From Microbacterium invictum (lineage in GTDB: Bacteria; Actinomycetota; Actinomycetes; Actinomycetales; Microbacteriaceae): DNA of 64,000 nt. The stretch is taken from positions 496,001 to 560,000 of the forward strand of contig NZ_CP139779.1 of the NCBI RefSeq assembly GCF_034421375.1, given 5' to 3'. This document shows positions 45,403-53,020 of the stretch, piece after piece. Numbering within the stretch: position 1 is the stretch's first letter; every line of letters starts with the position of its first letter. The notes beneath the pieces were generated by a model. That model had not been told where the DNA came from, ran no database searches, and worked only from the letters and a program-made list of their open reading frames with translations. Made by a program: the position numbers and the translations under genes.

Positions 45403-45945
45403 ATGCCCGACGTGACCTTCGACACTGTGTTGATCAACGGCAGTGTCGGTACCGGCAAGACGACTGCCGCAGAAAAGCTTGGCGACGAGCTACAGCGATC
45501 CGGGATCCCGGGAGCGGTCATCGACGTCGACTGGCTGCGTCGTTCATGGCCGGCGCCACACGGCGACCCGTTCCGGACAGCACTGGCACTGGAGAACACT
45601 CGCGCGATCGCGTCGAACTTCCGACGCGCAGGTGCACTTGTGCTCGTAATCGCAACCGTCATCGAGAGTCGTGACGAACTGCATAGAAACATAGCGGCGG
45701 CGTCCGCGGAGAACGCACTGCACATTCGCCTGACGGCCGCTCCCGACGTCGTCCTCGCCAGATTGACCGCACGGCACGACGATGACGAAGACGCTCTGCG
45801 ATGGCACGCACGCCGCCACCCCGAGCTCGCGCGCACACTCGACGGCGCTGGCTTCTCCGACGACGTGCGCATCGACACCACTGCAAGAGCCGCAACCGAC
45901 ATCGCGCAAGACATACTCGCGAGGCTCATCGGTTCAGACCACTAA
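45403..45945 (+). CDS. P-loop kinase-like ATP-binding protein
   Basis: 180 residues. Walker A is NGSVGTGKTTAAEKLG near residue 12, followed by VIDVDWLRRSW (a possible substrate/Mg site) and a C-terminal lid region (RLTARHDDDEDALRWHARRH). It resembles small nucleoside/shikimate-kinase-like proteins such as AAA_33-type enzymes; the substrate is unknown. ATG 45403 is six bases after TACCGT, consistent with a leaderless start. Confidence 0.7.
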   Translation: MPDVTFDTVLINGSVGTGKTTAAEKLGDELQRSGIPGAVIDVDWLRRSWPAPHGDPFRTALALENTRAIASNFRRAGALVLVIATVIESRDELHRNIAAASAENALHIRLTAAPDVVLARLTARHDDDEDALRWHARRHPELARTLDGAGFSDDVRIDTTARAATDIAQDILARLIGSDH

Positions 45946-45955
45946 TTGCGGCGCG

Positions 45956-46261
45956 ATGGTGAAAAGTGGGCACGCCACGAGCGACTGTTTCGCAACGGCC
46001 GCCCAAAGACTGATCCGCCTGAGGGCATTCCTCCTGCACCGTGATCATTTGGCCACGCGGGTGCAGCAGCTCACCTCGGCATGTTCGCTCATCGTCAATG
46101 CCGACAGGGTCCTTACCTCTAGACTACGCAGGGAGGGTTACACGGGTCCGCGCCTGATCGAGCTGGGACGGGTCATGGAGGACGGGCGGCCAGTGTGGAC
46201 AGTCACGACGTATGACACCGAGACAGGTGTGCAGTCCGTTGTCACCTTCGAAGCCGGCTGA
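45956..46261 (+). CDS. hypothetical protein
   Basis: 101 residues from ATG 45956, ten bases after the kinase stop. The second half (GPRLIELGRVMEDGRPVWTV, TTYDTETGVQSVVTFEAG) looks like genuine protein; the first half is less convincing, so this may be a decayed gene. No family was recognised. Confidence 0.4.
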   Translation: MVKSGHATSDCFATAAQRLIRLRAFLLHRDHLATRVQQLTSACSLIVNADRVLTSRLRREGYTGPRLIELGRVMEDGRPVWTVTTYDTETGVQSVVTFEAG

Positions 46262-46270
46262 CGGCTGAGG

Positions 46271-46825
46271 TCACCGTTGCGGGGGAATGACGAAGCCGTC
46301 AGGTAACGGATTGTTGTGAACGACGCCGTTCTGATCTCCGACGCTGAGGATGGTGTGGGCATCAAGATTCAGAATGTCGCCGGCGAAGAGCGCGTCGCCG
46401 TCGCGCCGGACATAGTTGACCCAGTGGAGCCATTGCTCACCGAGGCAGAACCGGGCGCCAACCGTGGAGATCACGTCGTTCGCAGCGACCTTGTACGCGA
46501 CCGGAACGCCCCGATCATCGAGAATCGCCTCGCCAGCCGCATGGGGCATCGAACCGCGGTCGAACGGGACTGCGAGGGTCGCCCCGCCGAGCTGTTCGAC
46601 TTCCGTCGCATCTGCGACGGGGTATGCCGGCACAGCGGCGGCGCAGGGGCCGGAGTCATCGGAGGCTAGAACGTCTGACGTGATCGCAGAGGTTGGGCCA
46701 GCTGTAGTCGGAGACGGCTGTGGCGTCGAAGCGTCGACGTCCGGTGGAGGCGACGCCGTGCAGGACACCAACAAGAGAGCAAGGCATACGACAGCGGCAG
46801 CGCCAGGCAGCCCCCGCCATCTCAT
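46271..46825 (-). CDS. putative secreted lipoprotein
   Basis: 184 residues. The signal peptide ends in LLLVSC (lipobox Cys about 22), then a Pro/Ser/Thr-rich linker (23-55) and a domain with two Cys (SGPCAAAVPAYP, ARFCLGEQ). The C-terminal part (FAGDILNLDAHTILSVGDQN) faintly recalls a LysM- or hedgehog-like fold. It sits on the outer face of the membrane. ATG 46825 lies six bases after TAGACT. Confidence 0.65.
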   Translation of the reverse strand: MRWRGLPGAAAVVCLALLLVSCTASPPPDVDASTPQPSPTTAGPTSAITSDVLASDDSGPCAAAVPAYPVADATEVEQLGGATLAVPFDRGSMPHAAGEAILDDRGVPVAYKVAANDVISTVGARFCLGEQWLHWVNYVRRDGDALFAGDILNLDAHTILSVGDQNGVVHNNPLPDGFVIPPQR

Positions 46826-46862
46826 CTTGGAAGTCTAAGCCTCGCTCAGTCGGCGGCCTCTA

Positions 46863-47399
46863 TCAGACTTTGGCGGTCAAGCAGCTACTCGATTGAGGAT
46901 CGTTCAACTCGCCATGATCGTCTATATCGACCGAGTAGCGCGCGCTGCGCTCGAGTAGAAGCGGTGTTTCCCTGAACCCGAGAGCCTCGTACATTGGGGC
47001 GCTGGGTGCGTTGGCGCTCACGGTAATTTGAGGGATGCCAAGGGCATCCGCCGTGGCCGTCAACGCCCGAACTAGCTGTTTGCCGATCCCGCGTGAGCGA
47101 TGGCCTTGTTGAACGAACACGCTTTGGATGTCTCCGGTGAGTCGTCGCGTGTCATAGATGTCCGGGACTCGCTCAAACACAACAAGCCACGCCATACCGA
47201 TGAGGATCCCGTCTAGCTCAGCGACAGCACAGGTTACGGCGTCGTTGCGCTCCTGCATCCAGCGGCGGAGCTCCTCCGCGAACTCAGCTAACTCCGCTTC
47301 TGTGGCTGGGCAATCGAGATTGGACCAGCTCTCCTTCAATATGGCTAACTGAATCGCGTCATGGGGGTCGGCGATCCGAATGCGCAGTGAGGTGGCCAC
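46863..47399 (-). CDS. GNAT family N-acetyltransferase
   Basis: About 178 residues. SVFVQQGHRSRGIGKQLVRA is the acetyl-CoA loop (motif A), and ITVSANAPSAPMYEALGFRE the C-terminal signature. GTG at 47399 was chosen because the GNAT fold starts there (ATSLRIRIADPHDAIQL); an open frame continues 66 codons upstream through unrelated sequence and motif copy 9. Confidence 0.82.
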   Translation of the reverse strand: MATSLRIRIADPHDAIQLAILKESWSNLDCPATEAELAEFAEELRRWMQERNDAVTCAVAELDGILIGMAWLVVFERVPDIYDTRRLTGDIQSVFVQQGHRSRGIGKQLVRALTATADALGIPQITVSANAPSAPMYEALGFRETPLLLERSARYSVDIDDHGELNDPQSSSCLTAKV

Positions 47400-47833
47400 A
47401 CCACGAGCGTCCGCGCCAATGGTGCTGCGCGCAAGCCGGTTGTTGAGTGCACGGCCAGACGCTGGCGCGGATGGTCGCAGACCAGCATCAAAGTTCATTC
47501 CAAGATGCTGCAAGACCCGCCAGGTGCAGATCACTTGGTGGGGCGACGAACCGATCCTCGCGATCCCACTGCTGTCGCGTATCCCTTCCTTGCGCAACGC
47601 CCCCTGTCACACGCAGGATCGCCCAGCGGGCCCGTCGACCCGCTCAGGGCGGGTAGCGATTGAGCCTCTGGGTTGGACGGCGAATCGAATCACCCGGCCA
47701 CGACGGGCGGCGGGCGGTTCGGGCACTTCCGCGGCTCCGGCTTGGTCCCGGAGCCTGCTCACAACAGCATCGCGAACCCTTTCTTGGAAGCCAGGGCTTC
47801 AGACCCTAACCACACCTCTCATTCCGAAGACCC
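47400..47833. other. non-coding, with island motif
   Basis: No gene supported. The minus strand at 47640-47760 keeps a short protein-like frame (RGRVIRFAVQPRGSIATRPE) ending at a TGA that falls in the extended motif region, perhaps the last codons of a lost gene. Confidence 0.4.
47572..47587 (+). repeat. island motif copy 9 (CTGTCGCGTATCCCTT)
   Basis: One mismatch. The right-hand extension CCTTGCGC...CACACGCAGGATC resembles copies 3 and 4. Confidence 0.75.
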
Positions 47834-47876
47834 CTCCATCCCTGGTCTGCTGGCTTGGAGCAGACCAGGGATGGAG
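47834..47876. repeat. perfect 18-bp stem-loop
   Basis: CTCCATCCCTGGTCTGCT (47834-47851) and AGCAGACCAGGGATGGAG (47859-47876) are exact inverted complements around a seven-base loop. There is no T-run. It lies downstream of the three-gene secreted-protein operon, for which it may serve as terminator. Confidence 0.75.
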
Positions 47877-47937
47877 ACCCCTCTGCGGACCTTCCGAGAG
47901 CCGCGCGTCTGCCCGAAGGTTCGCGACGACGGTCGTG

Positions 47938-48243
47938 CTACACGTCGCTCAATATCTGACCGAATACGTCTGCTATCGCTGGATCGATGTGAGGGTCTGG
48001 GAGAAATGTGACAATCGGTTCGTACCACCGAACGACGCTGTAAGAATTTAGCCTGGCGAGGGCCATCACGTCCTCAGCCTCAAGCTTTGCGCCAGCGATG
48101 ATCGACGTCAGAGCAGAGCGCGCATTTGCCATTCGAACTGTGAATATGGCGTCCACACGCACGACATCCGTTGCCGCAGTCCAGGATCGCAGGGGCTCGC
48201 CCGGCCGCGTGTTGGGCGATTCCTTGTACATCGACTCTTCCAT
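47938..48243 (-). CDS. hypothetical cytosolic protein, third gene of secreted-protein operon
   Basis: 101 residues, no signal peptide or membrane span: SWTAATDVVRVDAIFTVRMA, then LARLNSYSVVRWYEPIVTFL and DPAIADVFGQILSDV. No family was recognised. ATG 48243 is 11 bases after the stop of the exported protein upstream. Its operon position suggests a cytosolic partner, chaperone or immunity protein for the two exported products (inference only). Confidence 0.55.
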   Translation of the reverse strand: MEESMYKESPNTRPGEPLRSWTAATDVVRVDAIFTVRMANARSALTSIIAGAKLEAEDVMALARLNSYSVVRWYEPIVTFLPDPHIDPAIADVFGQILSDV

Positions 48244-48254
48244 CTCAAAAGCTC

Positions 48255-48686
48255 TCAACAATTATCCTGGCCAATTCCCGTAACGCCTCCAATAGTCACT
48301 TCAACCTGGTAGGTCTCTCGCCCGGGGTCAGCTAGACCGTAGTAAGTTGACGTGTTCACGAAGCCTCCGCTACTCGAAGTGACCACGCCATGCCCCTCGG
48401 AATTTGAGTCGCTGCCACCGCCAACGTAATTCCACGTGGACACGGACGTCATGAACCATTGCGTACCCGGCTTAAAACCGGAACCAGTCGCAGTCCACGC
48501 CGTACTGCCATCTGGGTTACACGACGCGAATACGTAGACCTCTGCGGTTGCTGCGGCTCTGAGCTCGGCTGCCATCGCCCCGGGTGCGCTACCAACCCCG
48601 ATAGCCGCTCCGGTGAGCAGTCCAAGGCTAGCGATCGCGGCGACCAGTCGGGCGGGCGCATGCTTCGTGGGATTTACGGATGTCAT
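48255..48686 (-). CDS. exported small protein, second gene of the operon
   Basis: 143 residues. A Sec signal peptide (about 1-39, hydrophobic core ARLVAAIASLGLLTGAAIGV, cleavage after AMA) precedes a mature domain rich in Gly, Ser, Thr and Asn, with two Cys (FASCNPDG and the last residue of GQDNC). No known family. ATG 48686 is five bases after the preceding stop. Confidence 0.7.
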   Translation of the reverse strand: MTSVNPTKHAPARLVAAIASLGLLTGAAIGVGSAPGAMAAELRAAATAEVYVFASCNPDGSTAWTATGSGFKPGTQWFMTSVSTWNYVGGGSDSNSEGHGVVTSSSGGFVNTSTYYGLADPGRETYQVEVTIGGVTGIGQDNC

Positions 48687-48691
48687 TGGCG

Positions 48692-49300
48692 TTACCACCC
48701 GCAATCCTGAAAGTTGATGATGTCATAGACCCCGGGCGTTTCATACGTGACGCCATTCCTGACAAGCGTGCCGTAGCTGGTCGCGACCCAGTTGGTCTGA
48801 TTCGAGTTTTCACACGCGTACGACGTGCCGTGATTCGCGCTTGCCGTGTTATACGCCGTGTAAGTGACGTTGCGGACTTCGTTCGAGTCGAAGCTGTTGA
48901 ATGGATTCCGGCCTGTTATGCCGACCTGGTGCCTGATCGAAGAAGCAGCGGCATTGCACCCTGTGGTCGTGTTGTTGTAAATGATGTTGTTGACCCGACT
49001 CACAAACACGGTCATACCGCAGTCGGTGGGGTATGACCTTGATTGCACCTCATCGCCGTCGACAGGTACGTAAGTCGATGTCGCGACATCTCCAACTACG
49101 TGGCCGTCCGCCACAAGCTCTTCGTAGAGGTCCTGGGCGGCATCGCGCGCGGCGGAGCTCTCGATAGAGGCAATCTCCGCCGAGATCTCCTCTGGAGTGG
49201 GAGGTTCGTCCGTCTCGGTTGTGGCCTGGGCCGGTCCCGCCACCAAGCTTATTGAGATTGCGCCAGCGGCGCTAAGCAGGGCTACTCGACTAATCTTCAT
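48692..49300 (-). CDS. exported protein, first gene of the operon
   Basis: About 202 residues. The signal peptide (1-27, cut after AQA) is followed by an acidic helical stretch (PPTPEEISAEIASIES) and an Asn/Thr/Tyr-rich domain with four Cys (TDCGM, TTGCN, YACEN, QDCGW) that could form two disulfides. No family was recognised. AAAGGAG gives proper spacing to the second of two adjacent ATGs (49300). Base composition is clearly more AT-rich than the flanking core genes. Confidence 0.7.
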   Translation of the reverse strand: MKISRVALLSAAGAISISLVAGPAQATTETDEPPTPEEISAEIASIESSAARDAAQDLYEELVADGHVVGDVATSTYVPVDGDEVQSRSYPTDCGMTVFVSRVNNIIYNNTTTGCNAAASSIRHQVGITGRNPFNSFDSNEVRNVTYTAYNTASANHGTSYACENSNQTNWVATSYGTLVRNGVTYETPGVYDIINFQDCGW

Positions 49301-49936
49301 CATTCTCCTTTACGTATGTTCTGACCTGCACAACCATCATCAAGCTCGCCGTCGGGTACCGCTAGCACTGTGAGAGAGCCGTAATCTTCTGCCGAGTCAG
49401 GCTCAGTTCCCGGTGCATCCGCCCCGCTGCGCACCGCGGCCCGGCGCTCGCCAATGCCAACAATCGTCACTCAGCTTGCGTCTTAACGCCTCGGTATCGC
49501 TTTGATGCGCAGGATGGTCCGCAATCACGGCGAAGCCCTTCGTAACCCGGTCGATGGCGGAGCAGCTCCTCGCGTCGACTGGTTCTTTGGAGGACCCGTC
49601 CGAGGCGGCTCGCTTGGCGGAACTTCATCCGCCGCGCGTCTCGGCTCACGACCTGTCTTGTATCCCTTGCCTCATGACACGTGTCACAGGCCGAAGATCT
49701 GCTCCTTCTTGATCCGCATCGTCCACGGGGAGGCCCGTCTCGTAACCGTGTGTCGCAGCTCACCGGGGTTCTTTTGCGTGCGGAACTCCCTTACGAGACA
49801 CCGAAGGCATCACAGTCGGCGCCGCGGCCAGAAGCTGCCCGTCACCCTTGACCCTCGTCGAGCGTCGCATTCGGACGCATCCTCATTTCCTGCTCCTGTC
49901 GCGTCGGCCGGCCACGGAGGCAGGTTCCGTCCAGGG
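49301..49936. other. non-coding right end of the island
   Basis: About 640 bases with no supported gene. It holds motif copy 10 (49653) and a pair of inverted repeats GTCTCGTAA (49737-49745) and TTACGAGAC (49791-49799), which look like two opposed half-motifs. After about 49805 the sequence becomes as GC-rich as the core. Confidence 0.5.
49653..49668 (+). repeat. island motif copy 10 (CTGTCTTGTATCCCTT)
   Basis: One mismatch. The left flank GGCTCACGAC is similar to CGAGCGCGAC before copy 3. It is the last copy before the core resumes. Confidence 0.75.
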
Positions 49937-49956
49937 GCCCCCGGTACCCTGGGAAG

Positions 49957-51186
49957 GTGACCGAGAATCCTCCTGCCCGCGGCACCGCCGGGCCCGTCCG
50001 CCAGGTGCGGCCGCGTACCGAGGGGTGGAAGCAGCAGAAGGATGCCGCAGGCCGCCCGCTCCTGCAGTTTGCCAGCCCGAAGCGCGGGAAACCGCCGGTG
50101 CACCTGGCCGACCTCACCGCCGACGAGCGCGCCGCGAAGGTGACCGAGCTCGGTCTCCCGGCGTTCCGCGCGAAGCAGCTCGAGACGCACTACTTCCGGC
50201 ACTACACGAGTGATCCCGGCGAGATGACCGACCTTCCGGCATCCGTCCGTGACGACCTCGTCGCCGGCCTCCTGCCGCCGCTCCTCACCGAGGTGCGCCG
50301 CCTGCAGACCGACCGGGGCGACACGATCAAGTTCCTCTGGAAGCTCCACGACGGTGCGCTCGTGGAGTCGGTGCTCATGCGCTACCCCGGCCGCATCACG
50401 CTGTGCGTGTCGAGCCAGGCCGGATGCGGCATGAACTGCCCGTTCTGCGCCACCGGCCAGGCGGGCCTCACACGCAACATGTCGGCGGCCGAGATCGTCG
50501 ACCAGATCGTGCGGGCCAACCGCCTCATCCGCGAGGGCGGGCTCGGCGAGGCCGAGCACCCCGACGAGCGCGTCACGAACATCGTCTTCATGGGCATGGG
50601 CGAGCCGCTGGCCAACTACGCCCGGGTGATGCAGGCGGTCCGCGTCATGATCGACCCGCAGCGCGGGCTCGGAATGAGCGCGCGTGGCATCACGGTGTCG
50701 ACGGTCGGACTCGTGCCGGCGATTCGGAAGCTCTCAGCCGAAGGGATCCCCGTCACCTTCGCCCTGTCGCTCCACGCACCCGACGACCACCTGCGCGACG
50801 AGCTGATCCCGGTGAACTCGAAGTGGAAGGTCGATGAGGCCCTCGACGCCGCCCGCGAGTACTTCGACAAGACTGGGCGCCGCGTATCGATCGAGTACGC
50901 CCTCATCAAGGACATGAACGATCACGCCTGGCGCGCAGATCTGCTGGCCGAGAAGCTCAACGCCCGCGGTCGCGGCTGGGTGCATGTGAACCCGATTCCG
51001 CTGAACCCCACGCCGGGGTCGGTGTGGACCGCATCGGAGCGGAGCGTGCAGAACGAGTTCGTCCGGCGCTTGAACGCCGCGGGCATCCCGACCACCCTCC
51101 GCGACACGCGCGGCAAAGAGATCGACGGCGCCTGTGGACAGCTCGTGGCCACCGAGGCGGATGTCGCGGCGGCGGCCTCCAGCTGA
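49957..51186 (+). CDS. rlmN: 23S rRNA (adenine2503-C2) methyltransferase RlmN
   Basis: 409 residues. A radical-SAM enzyme with the CGMNCPFC cluster motif (CxxxCxxC), [23 protein letters not shown], and the C-terminal GACGQL holding the second methyl-carrying Cys. It methylates A2503 of 23S rRNA (and A37 of some tRNAs in relatives). GTG 49957 lies six bases after TACCCT (49945-49950), so the mRNA is probably leaderless. First core gene after the island. Confidence 0.95.
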   Translation: MTENPPARGTAGPVRQVRPRTEGWKQQKDAAGRPLLQFASPKRGKPPVHLADLTADERAAKVTELGLPAFRAKQLETHYFRHYTSDPGEMTDLPASVRDDLVAGLLPPLLTEVRRLQTDRGDTIKFLWKLHDGALVESVLMRYPGRITLCVSSQAGCGMNCPFCATGQAGLTRNMSAAEIVDQIVRANRLIREGGLGEAEHPDERVTNIVFMGMGEPLANYARVMQAVRVMIDPQRGLGMSARGITVSTVGLVPAIRKLSAEGIPVTFALSLHAPDDHLRDELIPVNSKWKVDEALDAAREYFDKTGRRVSIEYALIKDMNDHAWRADLLAEKLNARGRGWVHVNPIPLNPTPGSVWTASERSVQNEFVRRLNAAGIPTTLRDTRGKEIDGACGQLVATEADVAAAASS

Positions 51187-51240
51187 TCGCCGGCGCGTCA
51201 GATTGTCCTCGAAGGCCGCGGAATACGGCATGGTCGGAGT

Positions 51241-52137
51241 ATGACGAGTGTTGTCGAGGTCAAAGACCTCACGAAGACCTACCGCGGCGGCTTCCAGGCG
51301 CTGAAGGGCGTGAGCTTCGACATCCGCCGCGGCGAGACCTTCGCTCTGCTCGGACCGAACGGCGCCGGCAAGAGTACGACCATCGAGATCCTCGAGGGGT
51401 ATCGCGACCGCTCGAGCGGCGAGGTACGGGTGCTCAACGTCGACCCGCGCAACGGCGATCTCCGCTGGCGGTCGCGGCTCGGGATCGTTTTGCAGAGCAC
51501 GGGCGAGGCTCCGTCGGCCAGCGTGAGGGAGCTCCTGGCGCACTTCGCGTCGTTCTACCCCCGTGCGCGGAACGTCGACGACGTCATCGAGGCTGTCGGG
51601 CTCTCCGAGAAGGCGAAGACCTCGGTGCGCAAGCTCTCCGGCGGTCAGCGACGACGCGTGGACGTGGCCCTCGGGATTATCGGTTCACCCGAACTGCTCT
51701 TCCTCGATGAGCCGACCACCGGGTTCGACCCCGAGGCCCGCCGCGTGTTCTGGGAGCTCATCCGGGGCCTCCAGCGCGAGGGGACGACGATTCTGCTCAC
51801 CACTCACTACCTCGACGAGGCGGCAGAGCTCTCCGAGCGCGCGGCGATCGTCGTAGGGGGCAAGCTCGCCTCGCTCGGACCGGTCGGTGAGCTCGGCGGG
51901 GTCGAGGCCCGCATCCCCATCGTGCGGTGGCGGCAAGACGGCCGCATCCGCGAGGAGCGCACCGAGCAACCGGGGCGCGTGGTCGCAAACCTCTACGCCG
52001 CGCTCGGTGCGGAGCCCGAGGGGCTCGAGATCGTGCGTCCCAGCCTCGAGGACGTCTACCTCTCCTTCGTCGAGAACGACGACGCCGCGCCCGAGCCCGG
52101 ACCCGACACCGAGAACGTCACGGAGGTGACCCGATGA
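51241..52137 (+). CDS. ABC exporter ATP-binding protein
   Basis: 298 residues. Walker A GPNGAGKST, signature LSGGQRRRVDVALG, Walker B LLFLDEPTTGFDP, then a short C-terminal domain (about 225-298). This is the DrrA/CcmA-like subfamily, which pairs with an ABC2 permease for export of drugs or lipids. The stop overlaps the permease start (ATGA). Confidence 0.9.
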   Translation: MTSVVEVKDLTKTYRGGFQALKGVSFDIRRGETFALLGPNGAGKSTTIEILEGYRDRSSGEVRVLNVDPRNGDLRWRSRLGIVLQSTGEAPSASVRELLAHFASFYPRARNVDDVIEAVGLSEKAKTSVRKLSGGQRRRVDVALGIIGSPELLFLDEPTTGFDPEARRVFWELIRGLQREGTTILLTTHYLDEAAELSERAAIVVGGKLASLGPVGELGGVEARIPIVRWRQDGRIREERTEQPGRVVANLYAALGAEPEGLEIVRPSLEDVYLSFVENDDAAPEPGPDTENVTEVTR

Positions 52138-52976
52138 GCACCACCCGCGCATCGCACAAGGTGTCTTTCGGCCCGAGCCGCACCATCCGCCTGGGCCTTC
52201 GCCGGATCGCCTTCGAGGTGCGCGCCTACTTCCGCCAGGGCGACTCGGTGTTCTTCACCTTCCTCTTCCCGGTGCTGTTCCTCTTCATCTTCGCCGTGGC
52301 CTTCAGCAGCAGCACCTTCGGTCCGCCCACGGACGAGGTCACCGCGGCCGGGTACTACCTCCCCGCGATGCTCGCCGCAGGTCTGCTGCTCTCGGGAACA
52401 CAGCTGCTGGCGATCGACATCGCCATGGAACGCAGCGACGGCACCCTCAAGCGTCTGGGCGGGATGCCGCTCTCGCCGGTGTCGTACTTCATCGGAAAGC
52501 TCGGCCAGGTGCTGGTGACCGGGGTGTTCCAGGCTGCCCTGCTGCTGGTGATCGCCGCGGTGTTCTTCGGGGTCGCCCTGCCGACCGACCCCGAGCGGTG
52601 GCTGACGTTCACCTGGGTCTTCCTCCTCGGTGCGATCACCTGCGGTGTTCTGGGGATCGCCCTCAGCGCCCTTCCGCGCAGCGGGCGGAGTGCCACCGCG
52701 GTCGTCATCCCGATCGTGCTCGTGCTGCAGTTCATCTCCGGTGTCTTCATCCCGTTCGACACGCTTCCCGAGTGGCTGCAGAACTTCGCCGGGATCTTCC
52801 CGCTGAAGTGGATCGCGCAGGGGATGCGCTCGGTGTTCCTCCCCGAGGTCTTCGCCGACGCCGAGCCGGGCGGCTCGTGGCAGCACCCCGAGACGCTGAT
52901 CGCGCTCCTCATCTGGCTGGTCGTGGGTCTGATCCTCGCCCGACTGACGTTTCGGTGGATTCGCAAGGACGGCTGA
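52134..52976 (+). CDS. ABC-2 type exporter permease
   Basis: 280 residues with six membrane segments (about 37-60, 75-95, 120-145, 155-178, 185-205, 250-270), ABC2_membrane type (SDGTLKRLGGMPLSPVSYFI, GVFIPFDTLPEWLQNFAGIF). With the preceding ATPase it forms a two-gene exporter. The exported compound is unknown. Confidence 0.9.
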   Translation: MSTTRASHKVSFGPSRTIRLGLRRIAFEVRAYFRQGDSVFFTFLFPVLFLFIFAVAFSSSTFGPPTDEVTAAGYYLPAMLAAGLLLSGTQLLAIDIAMERSDGTLKRLGGMPLSPVSYFIGKLGQVLVTGVFQAALLLVIAAVFFGVALPTDPERWLTFTWVFLLGAITCGVLGIALSALPRSGRSATAVVIPIVLVLQFISGVFIPFDTLPEWLQNFAGIFPLKWIAQGMRSVFLPEVFADAEPGGSWQHPETLIALLIWLVVGLILARLTFRWIRKDG

Positions 52977-53020
52977 GCCTTCCGCCTGACACCGCCCGCC
53001 AGCACTGACACAATCGACCT

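Noticed and set aside
48255..48686. Lactococcin 972 family bacteriocin
   Set aside because: It is a short exported protein of similar size, but the conserved Gly/Trp/Tyr pattern of that family was not found.
33619..49668. Integron attC sites at the repeated motif
   Set aside because: No GTTRRRY/RYYYAAC core pair or attC-like imperfect stem could be found consistently at the copies, and there is no integron integrase.
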